This document shows, in pieces, positions 1-5,636 of a stretch of DNA of 8,849 nucleotides (positions are counted from its first letter, which is position 1; each line of letters begins with the position of its first letter). The stretch comes from Clostridiales bacterium UBA7573 (GTDB lineage Bacteria; Bacillota; Clostridia; Oscillospirales; CAG-272): positions 1 through 8,849 of the forward strand of contig DLLB01000052.1 of the NCBI GenBank assembly GCA_002477905.1, written 5' to 3'. Made by a program: the position numbers and the translations under genes. A model generated the notes under the pieces. It did not search any database and was not told the DNA's origin. It saw only the letters and a program-made list of their open reading frames with translations.

Positions 1-207
1 GTTTTTCCCAGTGGAGCGGTTCACAGCATTGGGTTGCATTTTTTGAAAATCGTAGTTTGGAGCAGTATGCGGAAAAGAGCTTTTGCTCTAATTTCCGAGA
101 GATTCCAAAAACGATTGAAACAAGACTTTTTGATTTTCAAAACAGACAAAGGACAAAATCGTAACCCCGTACCTTATGGATGTTGCTTTCCGTACCGTAC
201 GCATTAT
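1..207. other. Non-coding stretch, no gene recognised
   Basis: I find no credible coding region here. The open frames that cross it run through the palindrome at 208-250 and read as low-quality translations of non-coding DNA, with no ribosome-binding site or family motif. The stretch is AT-rich and contains a short hairpin at 76-89 (AGAGC, TTTT loop, GCTCT). No convincing sigma-A promoter was found on either strand. It probably belongs to the intergenic region beyond the 3' end of the CotH-family gene; what lies further left is outside the window. Confidence 0.55.
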
Positions 208-250
208 GCAAAACAGGCGATGGCAAATGATTTGCCATCGCCTGTTTTGC
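208..250 (-). terminator. Strong palindromic terminator after the CotH-family gene
   Basis: A perfect 20-bp inverted repeat (left arm 208-227, right arm 231-250) is separated by only 3 nt. The outer part of the arms is AAAACAGGCG and its complement, so the transcript carries an A-run before and a U-run (TTTTGC) at the end of the stem in either direction. It lies 16 nt past the stop codon of the bottom-strand CotH-family gene. That position and the U-ending stem support an intrinsic terminator. The symmetry means it may also stop top-strand transcription entering from the left. Confidence 0.8.
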
Positions 251-265
251 TTATCGCAATCCGAC

Positions 266-1810
266 TCAGAGTTTGGGAATAACATTCTTCATCCATGCCA
301 TCCGTTTATTCAAAAGTTCATAAACCAGATTTGCCTGGTAATCCGGCGTGACATACGGACTGGTTGTACGCGTTGCTTCCGGTGCATACGCGAAGCGGTT
401 CCATACATAAATATCCCAGTTTGCCTCATAGCGAATCCCCTCGTACGCTTCAGGCAAAGAATCAATCACTTTTTGCAACTTGGGCGCAACCTTGGTAAAA
501 CGTGCTTTCAAGGTAGAGCAAAACAGGGAATTTTTCAATAAAGCGTCGTAAAAGATGTTCCCGCACCAATTTTTTACACTCACGCTGGTTCCATCAAAAT
601 GATCGCCTTTATAATAATTAGTTCCGTAATTCTGTTTGCAGTATGGATCATAATAGCAAATCGGACCGCCGATTCCCCAGTCAAAATCCCATACCGGTCC
701 CATTTTGATCTTTCCATCCAGCGATTTGGAGAAAAAGACGCTTTTATATACAATTTCCCCATTCAGCATTAACTGGTTAATCAAAAAATAATCGATCAGG
801 GAATCCGCATCGAAGTAATTCGTCCATGTGCCACTCTGCCTATCCCGACAAGCATTCAATGCATCCTTGACATATTGCTTGATATACTGGAACTGCGCAG
901 AAGTCGGATTTTCCGGATATTTGATTACAAAATGGATGTTCCGCCGATTCCGGTCATCATAAACGCTGAAATAATCCACACCCTCTGTGCCTTCTCTTGC
1001 GGCATAATCATCCATTTCCACAAAGAACGGGACCTGCGTACGTCCGGTCGTATCCATTTTGATGTCAATCTTATCTCCCGCCACCTCCGTATGCTGGGAG
1101 AGCAGATATAACCCTGTAAATTTCCCGTTGAGCACGACGCACACCTGCTGCGCAAGCGGCGCATATTCCATACTGCCCAGTTCTTTTGCCATGGTATATG
1201 CCGCATAATTTTTCAGATGGGACGGATCCAAATAATCGGCAAGCAAAACATAATCCCGATTCTTTCCGCACCCAAACAGAGAAACCGGCGTTTCAAATTT
1301 GATCCGGTACGCCTTTTTTTCGCAAAAATCATAGGTAAAATTGCCGCGTGCGCGGATGCGGATCGGCTCATTGCTCCGATCTTCTTTTCCCGCGCCCTCT
1401 ATGGTGAACAACCCGTTCAGATATTCGGTTTTACTTTCCGGTGCCTGTGCACCGGCAGTATTGATATACAAAATGGGAAGCTGTGTAGTAAATCCCAGCC
1501 CATCTTCTTCTTCAATCAGACGCTCCAATTCCTCCCACTGTGCATAGAACGTTTTGACAGTTCCCTTCGGCAAATGGCGTATATCCCGAATCTCCATCGG
1601 ATCGTCGTTTTCATCCAGCCACCTAAGAAACCGAAGTCCCTCCTGTTGCGGTGCAGCCGGCACTTCTTCCGGTTTGGTCACGACCAGATCCGGCGTATCG
1701 TTTCCATAAACAAAAGTCAGTTGATAATAGGGCGTTTCCGTGCTGTCGCAAGCGCAAAAAAGCGTAAGAATTCCTGCAAGAAGCAAGAAAAGGAAGGCAT
1801 ATCTTCGCAT
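266..1810 (-). CDS. CotH-family (spore coat kinase-like) lipoprotein with N-terminal InlB-type repeat
   Basis: A 514-residue predicted exported protein. Residues 1-20 form a lipoprotein signal peptide (MRR, a hydrophobic core, then FCA before Cys21). Residues about 28-93 resemble an InlB/Listeria-Bacteroides type repeat (LTFVYGN near the start, FYAQW at the end). Residues about 110-500 match the CotH family: RIRARGNFTY at 151-160, YRIKF at 168-172, GLYLLSQHTE at 233-242, and the GPVWDFDWGIGG block at 371-382. The best-studied CotH proteins are atypical protein kinases that phosphorylate spore coat proteins; many homologues are surface lipoproteins of unknown substrate. The WDFD aspartates (375, 377) are probable metal ligands. 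Upstream, where I recall Asn-x-Asp, this protein has N350-G351-E352, so catalysis may be altered. The start at 1810 is preferred because an in-frame ATG at 1855 lies upstream of the -10 box at 1846-1851. The gene is monocistronic: its own promoter precedes it and a terminator follows. Confidence 0.85.
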   Translation of the reverse strand: MRRYAFLFLLLAGILTLFCACDSTETPYYQLTFVYGNDTPDLVVTKPEEVPAAPQQEGLRFLRWLDENDDPMEIRDIRHLPKGTVKTFYAQWEELERLIEEEDGLGFTTQLPILYINTAGAQAPESKTEYLNGLFTIEGAGKEDRSNEPIRIRARGNFTYDFCEKKAYRIKFETPVSLFGCGKNRDYVLLADYLDPSHLKNYAAYTMAKELGSMEYAPLAQQVCVVLNGKFTGLYLLSQHTEVAGDKIDIKMDTTGRTQVPFFVEMDDYAAREGTEGVDYFSVYDDRNRRNIHFVIKYPENPTSAQFQYIKQYVKDALNACRDRQSGTWTNYFDADSLIDYFLINQLMLNGEIVYKSVFFSKSLDGKIKMGPVWDFDWGIGGPICYYDPYCKQNYGTNYYKGDHFDGTSVSVKNWCGNIFYDALLKNSLFCSTLKARFTKVAPKLQKVIDSLPEAYEGIRYEANWDIYVWNRFAYAPEATRTTSPYVTPDYQANLVYELLNKRMAWMKNVIPKL

Positions 1811-1845
1811 GGATGGTTCTCTTTCTTTCGTAATATTTTGTAAAA

Positions 1846-1874
1846 AGTATAACACACATTCCGGAATCTGTCAA
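1846..1874 (-). promoter_or_regulatory. Sigma-A promoter of the CotH-family gene
   Basis: On the bottom strand, TTGACA (1869-1874) and TATACT (1846-1851) are separated by exactly 17 bp. A TG one base upstream of the -10 gives an extended -10. Transcription would start near 1839, leaving a leader of about 28 nt before the ATG at 1810. The spacer contains the perfect palindrome ATTCCGGAAT (1858-1867), which may be chance. The consensus form suggests vegetative expression rather than control by a sporulation sigma factor. Confidence 0.85.
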
Positions 1875-1931
1875 GGAATTTACGCTCTCTTTCTTTGTTT
1901 TTGTGAAAAGTCACCAATTCCGAAAAAAAAC

Positions 1932-1960
1932 TGTACAAGCACCGCTTTTTGTGTTATAAT
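1932..1960 (+). promoter_or_regulatory. Sigma-A promoter of the ispD operon
   Basis: The -10 box TATAAT (1955-1960) is a perfect match and is preceded by TGT, giving an extended -10. A weaker -35, TGTACA (1932-1937, 4 of 6 consensus bases), lies 17 bp upstream. Transcription should begin near 1967. It diverges from the CotH-family promoter; the two -35 boxes are about 57 bp apart, so one regulator bound between them could affect both. Confidence 0.8.
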
Positions 1961-1966
1961 ACGCAT

Positions 1967-2091
1967 AGAGCATTTTGCATTGTACATGACGGGCGCTGCT
2001 GTGCGTACGCTTCTTGCCGCAAAATGTTATGAGCCCCTTGCAAAATGCAAGGATTCTATCGAAACAGTTCTTTACCGGAAGGTGGATGTTG
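1967..2091 (+). promoter_or_regulatory. Structured 5' leader of the ispD operon
   Basis: The untranslated leader is about 125 nt, long for a housekeeping operon. Three segments can pair in competing ways. Segment A (1970-1979, GCATTTTGCA) is the exact complement of segment C (2039-2048, TGCAAAATGC). Bases 1971-1978 of A also pair with segment B (2019-2026, GCAAAATG). Segment C can instead fold on itself as a 7-bp hairpin (2036-2042 with 2046-2052, AAA loop). GGGC at 1991-1994 could pair with GCCC at 2033-2036 across the A-B stem. No U-run follows the hairpin, so it is not a terminator. It matches no riboswitch class I recognise. Confidence 0.4.
2077..2085 (+). promoter_or_regulatory. Ribosome-binding site that fixes the ispD start
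   Basis: GGAAGGTGG directly abuts an ATG at 2086 but lies 6 nt before the ATG at 2092. Normal Shine-Dalgarno spacing therefore favours 2092, giving a protein beginning MKPLQRI. A still longer in-frame start at 2014 would fall inside the leader and has no ribosome-binding site. Confidence 0.7.
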
Positions 2092-2880
2092 ATGAAACCG
2101 TTGCAACGAATCTGCGATCTGCTCCGCCGATGCGGCGGTACCCGCCCAACAGACGCAAAAGCGCATTTTCATACCGCCATCCTGCTCGCTGCCGGAAACG
2201 GCGCGCGCATGGGTGGTTCCGACGCAAAACAGTTTTTGCCTTTAGCCGGAAAGCCCGTCATTGTTCACACATTACAGTGTTTTCAATCCTGCCCTTATAT
2301 TCGGGAGATCGTGCTGGTTGTCCGCGCACAGGATGCGCCGGTCTATGACGGCTATCGGAAAGAATACCGCCTTACCAAGCTTAAAAAAATCGTGGAGGGC
2401 GGCGAAAGCCGACAAATCTCCGCGATGCGCGGATTCTATCAGATTGATCCGGCATGCGATTATATCAGCATCCATGACGGTGCGCGCTGTCTGCTCACCG
2501 TGGAACAATTAAGCGCGCTGATCCGCACCGCTTATGCGGAAAACGGCGCGGTAGCGGCGGCAACCCCTGCCAAAGATACCGTCAAAATCGTGGACGCGGC
2601 GCATCGCGTCGTCAAAACGCCGGACCGCGCGACGGTATGGCTTGCACAGACGCCGCAGATTTTTCCGGTTTCCGTCTATGAAGCCGCGCTTGCTGTGGCA
2701 CAGCGGGATGCAATCACCGTCACGGACGATTGTTCCCTTGCGGAGTACGCCGGTTTTTCCGTGCATCTGTTGGATTGCGGATCGGAAAATCTGAAGATTA
2801 CCACGCCGGACGATCTGGAGCTTGCGCAGATCATCCTGACGCGCCGTGCGCAAAGCGCGGAACAGGAGGCATCCACATGA
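2092..2880 (+). CDS. ispD: 2-C-methyl-D-erythritol 4-phosphate cytidylyltransferase (IspD)
   Basis: Cytosolic enzyme of the MEP isoprenoid pathway: it joins MEP and CTP to give CDP-methylerythritol and pyrophosphate. The 262-residue product shows the nucleotide-binding loop LLAAGNGARMGG (31-42) with Arg39 and Lys46 in the places of the essential Arg and Lys of the family. It also has IHDGAR (127-132), a DRATVWLAQTPQIF segment (178-191, with Arg179) and NLKITTPDD (233-241, with Lys235). All key residues seem present, so it should be active. Family members are usually about 230 residues. The extra length is mainly an N-terminal extension of about 27 residues, basic and Cys-containing, before the first beta strand. 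The stop overlaps the ispF start (ATGA), indicating translational coupling. The order ispD-ispF without ispE is common in Firmicutes. Confidence 0.95.
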   Translation: MKPLQRICDLLRRCGGTRPTDAKAHFHTAILLAAGNGARMGGSDAKQFLPLAGKPVIVHTLQCFQSCPYIREIVLVVRAQDAPVYDGYRKEYRLTKLKKIVEGGESRQISAMRGFYQIDPACDYISIHDGARCLLTVEQLSALIRTAYAENGAVAAATPAKDTVKIVDAAHRVVKTPDRATVWLAQTPQIFPVSVYEAALAVAQRDAITVTDDCSLAEYAGFSVHLLDCGSENLKITTPDDLELAQIILTRRAQSAEQEAST

Positions 2881-3359
2881 AATGGAAGATCGGACACGGT
2901 TATGATGTACACCGCCTGACGGAAGGGCGCGCTTTGATTTTGGGCGGCGTCCGGATCCCCTATGAAAAAGGATTGCTCGGACATTCGGACGCAGACGTGC
3001 TCACCCATGCCGTCATGGATGCGGTATTGGGCGCCATGGGCGCACGGGACATCGGATTCCATTTCCCGGACAATGACGCGCGCTATGCCGGTGCAAACAG
3101 TCTGCATCTTGCCGAAATCATCGCGCAAAAAATGCGGGATGCGGGGTTTGAGATTTCCAATATTGACGCGACGATTCTCGCGCAGCACCCGAAGCTCTCT
3201 CCGTATCTTCCTCAAATGGCGGCACAGATCGCGGCGGCATTCGGGATGCCGACAGAAGATGTCAATATCAAAGCCACTACCGAAGAAGGGCTTGGATTTA
3301 CCGGAAGCGGCGAAGGCATTGCCGCCCATGCGGTCTGTATGCTCTATCGATTGGATTAA
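2877..3359 (+). CDS. ispF: 2-C-methyl-D-erythritol 2,4-cyclodiphosphate synthase (IspF)
   Basis: Cytosolic MEP-pathway enzyme that cyclises CDP-methylerythritol 2-phosphate to the 2,4-cyclodiphosphate, releasing CMP; it works as a trimer with a metal at subunit interfaces. The 160-residue length is normal. Asp10 and His12 (in GHGYDVHRL) and His44 (in ADVLTHAVMD) correspond to the three family metal ligands. DIGFHFPDND, NIDATILAQHPKL and the C-terminal KATTEEGLGFTGSGEGIA signature are all present. The start is supported by AGGAGG at 2864-2869, 7 nt before the ATG, and by the 4-nt overlap with ispD. After its stop comes a 265-nt gap before rpe; the hairpin at 3369-3395 has no U-run on this strand, so read-through to rpe is possible. 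Confidence 0.97.
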   Translation: MKWKIGHGYDVHRLTEGRALILGGVRIPYEKGLLGHSDADVLTHAVMDAVLGAMGARDIGFHFPDNDARYAGANSLHLAEIIAQKMRDAGFEISNIDATILAQHPKLSPYLPQMAAQIAAAFGMPTEDVNIKATTEEGLGFTGSGEGIAAHAVCMLYRLD

Positions 3360-3395
3360 AAAAAGAGACGGTACGCCGGACAACCGGTCGTACCG
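3358..3395 (-). terminator. Bottom-strand intrinsic terminator with no visible bottom-strand gene
   Basis: An 11-bp stem (3369-3379 with 3384-3387 and 3389-3395, one bulged base at 3388, ACAA loop on the top strand) is followed on the bottom strand by TCTC and seven T (3358-3364). That is a good intrinsic terminator reading leftward. On the top strand the stem is followed by CCCCCAC, so it would not terminate ispDF transcription. The T-run overlaps the ispF stop codon. No bottom-strand coding gene precedes it, so it either blocks antisense transcription into ispF or ends an unannotated RNA. Confidence 0.5.
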
Positions 3396-3399
3396 CCCC

Positions 3400-3600
3400 C
3401 ACAGCGATTCTGCGCCGATTTTCCCATCGGCACTTCCTGTTCTTTGCTGTTCCCAATCGGAGCAGAGACCGCGAATACGGTATGCGCCTATTGGTATCGT
3501 ATGGGCGGGACGGCGATTGTGCTACTTTCCCCTTTGGGCAAAGGACGCCGGTTTTCGGAACTTGACGCATTTTTCTGATTATTTTCCCGCTTTTGCGGGC
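3400..3600. other. Structured ispF-rpe intergenic region, possible non-coding RNA
   Basis: No protein gene is credible in this gap, but it is dense in complementary segments. One stem is GCCGAT/ATCGGC (3414-3419 with 3426-3431), enclosed by ACAGC/GCTGT (3401-3405 with 3446-3450). A second is 8 bp at 3475-3482 with 3495-3502, containing a G-U pair on the top strand and an A-C mismatch on the bottom. A third is CGGCG/CGCCG (3511-3515 with 3546-3550) around CCTTT/AAAGG (3531-3535 with 3540-3544). A fourth is CCCGC/GCGGG (3586-3590 with 3595-3599). Together with the bottom-strand terminator at 3358-3395 this could be a leftward non-coding RNA of about 200 nt, a processed top-strand spacer, or remnants of a dispersed palindromic repeat. 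I found no convincing promoter, and it matches no RNA family I recognise. Confidence 0.3.
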
Positions 3601-3624
3601 TTGAATTCGGGAGGATTCTGACAT

Positions 3625-4284
3625 ATGAAAATTTCCCCATCTTTACTTGCGGCGGACTTCTCCGCTCTGCGCGAAAGCGTTGCCCGCGTGGAACGCGGCG
3701 GTGCGGATGCACTGCATCTGGATGTCATGGACGGCATGTTTGTACCGAACATTTCCTTTGGCGCCGGTGTGATTGCGGCACTGCGGCCGCATTCCAAGCT
3801 GTTTTTCGACGTTCATCTGATGATCGAAGAACCCAACCGGTATCTTACGGATTTTGCAAAAGCCGGCGCCGATCTCTGCACCATCCACTTTGAAAGCTGT
3901 CGGGATCCCTTGCCGGTTCTGCGAAAGATTCGGGAACTCGGCATGAAAGCCGGACTGTCCGTCAAGCCGCGCACGCCCGCGGAAGCCATCTTCCCGCTGT
4001 TGCCGTATGTAGATCTGGTATTGGTCATGACGGTAGAACCGGGATTCGGCGGACAGGCTTTGATTCCGTATACGCTGTCGAAAATCCGACGTTTCCGGGC
4101 GGAAATTGACCGGCTTGCCTTGCCGATCGATCTGGAAGCCGACGGTGGGATTCATTTGCAGAACGCGCCGGAGGTACTCCGCGCCGGCGCGAATGTATTG
4201 GTTGCCGGTTCCGCCATCTTCGGTGCCAAAGATCCGGAGCAAGCCATTGCCGCATTTCGCGCATGGGAAAAGGAGGGACGGTAA
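3625..4284 (+). CDS. rpe: Ribulose-phosphate 3-epimerase (Rpe)
   Basis: Cytosolic TIM-barrel enzyme interconverting D-ribulose 5-phosphate and D-xylulose 5-phosphate in the pentose phosphate pathway. The 219-residue product has normal length and all family signatures: PSLLAADF (5-12), HLDVMDGMFVPN (31-42), FDVHLMI (61-67), VMTVEPGFGGQ (134-144), EADGGI (171-176) and AGSAIFG (194-200). The metal ligands and acid/base residues map to His31, Asp33, His64 and Asp173, so it should be active. The start follows GGGAGG at 3609-3614, 10 nt upstream. The next gene begins at the base after the rpe stop, implying coupled translation. In many Firmicutes rpe lies in the prpC-prkC-rsgA cluster; here it follows the MEP genes instead, after a structured gap with no clear promoter of its own. 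Confidence 0.95.
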   Translation: MKISPSLLAADFSALRESVARVERGGADALHLDVMDGMFVPNISFGAGVIAALRPHSKLFFDVHLMIEEPNRYLTDFAKAGADLCTIHFESCRDPLPVLRKIRELGMKAGLSVKPRTPAEAIFPLLPYVDLVLVMTVEPGFGGQALIPYTLSKIRRFRAEIDRLALPIDLEADGGIHLQNAPEVLRAGANVLVAGSAIFGAKDPEQAIAAFRAWEKEGR

Positions 4285-5493
4285 ATGCAGATTCCTTTTG
4301 TCCCTGCTACCATTCTGCTTCCGCGCAAAGAGATAGATCATTCCAAATGGGCAGTGGTCGCCTGCGATCAGTTCACCTCGCAACCGGCTTACTGGGAAGC
4401 GGTAAAGCAGGAGGTCGGCAACGCGCCTTCCACCCTGAAAATTACCCTGCCGGAGGTTTACTTAAACGATCATCCGCAAGAGCGGATTCAAAAAATCAAC
4501 GCGACCATGACGGAGTATTTGCAGGAGAACATCTTCGATACTTATGAAAATGCGATGATCTTCGTCCGGCGGACTCTGCCGGACGGGAAGATCCGGCACG
4601 GGATCCTCGGCGCCGTCGATCTTGCGGCATACGACTATCGCAAAGGTGCGACTTCCCCGATCCGCGCAACGGAAGGGACCGTACTTTCCCGCATTCCCCC
4701 GCGTGTGGAGATCCGGCGGGATGCGCCGCTTGAGCTTCCGCACATTCTGCTGTTGATCGACGATCCGCATAAGACGGTGATCGAGCCGCTGTGCGATGCC
4801 AAAACACAGCCGCTGTACGATTTTGACCTGATTGCGGGCGGCGGACATTTGCGCGGCGATTTGCTGTCCGAGACACAGCAGACGCAGGTGCTTCACGCAC
4901 TGGAACATCTGGTACAGGGAGAGCATCCGTTTTTATTTGCAGTGGGAGACGGCAATCATTCGCTTGCCACTGCAAAGACCTGCTATGCGGAACACCCGAC
5001 GCCGGAGAATCGCTACGCGTTGGTGGAAGTCGTCAACATTCATGATGACGCTTTGGAATTTGAACCGATCTACCGCGTATTCTTCCATGCAGATCCCAAA
5101 GACGTGCAAGCCGCATGGCAGGCATTTCTCCATGCACAAGCCGGTACTGCCGCGCCGCAGGAGGTGACGCTTTGCATAGAAGATGCGGAATACCAAACCA
5201 TCCTTCCGCATCCGGTGAGCAATCTTGCAGTCGGTTCCGTACAGGCATTCGCAGACGCATACCTTGCCGCACATAAAGAAGTCAGCATAGATTACATTCA
5301 CGGGATAGACGCGGTAAAGGAGCTTTGCCGCGCTCCCGGTACCGTTGGATTTTTGTTCGGCGGGATGCAAAAAGAAGAATTATTCCCCACCGTTTCGCTG
5401 GACGGCGCACTGCCGCGTAAAACTTTCTCTATGGGAGAAGCCGCAAGCAAGCGTTATTACATGGAAGCCCGCAAGATCAAATCTGAACGGTAA
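4285..5493 (+). CDS. DUF1015 family protein of unknown function
   Basis: A 402-residue soluble protein with no signal peptide or membrane segment. It matches the DUF1015 (COG4198) family over its full length. The segment with ATEGTVLSRIPPRVEIRR and then APLELPHILLLIDDP spans about 128-160. GDGNHSLATAK lies at 221-231, and the C-terminal FSMGEAASKRYYMEARKI at 381-398. The GDGNHSLATAK block resembles the GHHR-type motif of ParB/sulfiredoxin-fold proteins, which include free-serine kinases such as archaeal SerK. Related genes in Clostridia are, from memory, often beside serA and serC, so a nucleotide-dependent metabolic role is plausible but unproven. AAGGAGG at 4270-4276 gives 8-nt spacing to the ATG, which directly follows the rpe stop. 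It is the last gene of the operon, ahead of the terminator at 5537-5586. Confidence 0.85.
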   Translation: MQIPFVPATILLPRKEIDHSKWAVVACDQFTSQPAYWEAVKQEVGNAPSTLKITLPEVYLNDHPQERIQKINATMTEYLQENIFDTYENAMIFVRRTLPDGKIRHGILGAVDLAAYDYRKGATSPIRATEGTVLSRIPPRVEIRRDAPLELPHILLLIDDPHKTVIEPLCDAKTQPLYDFDLIAGGGHLRGDLLSETQQTQVLHALEHLVQGEHPFLFAVGDGNHSLATAKTCYAEHPTPENRYALVEVVNIHDDALEFEPIYRVFFHADPKDVQAAWQAFLHAQAGTAAPQEVTLCIEDAEYQTILPHPVSNLAVGSVQAFADAYLAAHKEVSIDYIHGIDAVKELCRAPGTVGFLFGGMQKEELFPTVSLDGALPRKTFSMGEAASKRYYMEARKIKSER

Positions 5494-5536
5494 TCATCGT
5501 AAAGAACGGAACAATCCGTTCGAATCAAACGCAGAA

Positions 5537-5586
5537 AAACCCGTGTTCCATTTCCAATTCGGAATGGAACGCGGGTTTGTTTTTTT
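5537..5586 (+). terminator. Strong intrinsic terminator ending the ispD-DUF1015 operon
   Basis: The left arm 5537-5555 pairs with the right arm 5561-5578 (18 pairs including one G-T wobble, one unpaired base, loop 5556-5560), followed by TTTGTTTTTTT (5576-5586). It sits 43 nt after the DUF1015 stop. On the bottom strand the stem ends in five T, so it may also serve as a weaker terminator for the convergent cysteine desulfurase gene, whose stop is at 5637. Confidence 0.9.
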
Positions 5587-5636
5587 GAAATTTTCTTCGG
5601 ATTTTCCGTCTTGTTTTGTTTTGAAAATTGAAAACT

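Noticed and set aside
34..282. Top-strand open frame of 82 codons at the left edge
   Set aside because: It runs through the terminator palindrome, has no ribosome-binding site or family motif, and shares residues with the bottom-strand frame only because of the inverted repeat.
1217..1843. Long top-strand frame opposite the CotH-family gene
   Set aside because: It is antisense to a well-supported gene and shows no conserved motif, ribosome-binding site or promoter.
2001..2010. GCGTACGC palindrome in the ispD leader as an operator
   Set aside because: It is only 8 bp, lies well downstream of the start site and is more simply part of leader structure.
2676..3383. Long bottom-strand frame opposite ispD and ispF
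   Set aside because: A 235-codon antisense shadow of two clearly identified genes, with no motif of its own.
3356..3427. Short bottom-strand peptide frame of 23 codons (starts MGKSAQNRCGGG)
   Set aside because: Its Cys/Gly-rich reading suggested a modified peptide, but most of it is the terminator stem translated, the ribosome-binding site is weak and no maturation gene is near.
3400..3560. T-box riboswitch ahead of rpe
   Set aside because: GGGCGGGACGGCG (3503-3515) faintly recalls the T-box antiterminator sequence, but there is no recognisable specifier stem, the match is poor, and no U-run follows the downstream hairpin.
3482..3565. Short top-strand frame of 27 codons in the ispF-rpe gap
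   Set aside because: No ribosome-binding site before it and it overlaps the nested palindrome at 3511-3550; it looks like translated RNA structure.
3562..3582. Separate promoter for rpe (TTGACG followed by GATTAT)
   Set aside because: The spacing between the two hexamers is only 9 bp; no alternative -35/-10 pair with about 17-bp spacing is convincing.
3298..3624. 108-codon bottom-strand frame across the ispF-rpe gap
   Set aside because: It is an Arg-rich translation with no recognisable motif, starts next to rpe with no good ribosome-binding site, and reads through the terminator stem into ispF antisense.
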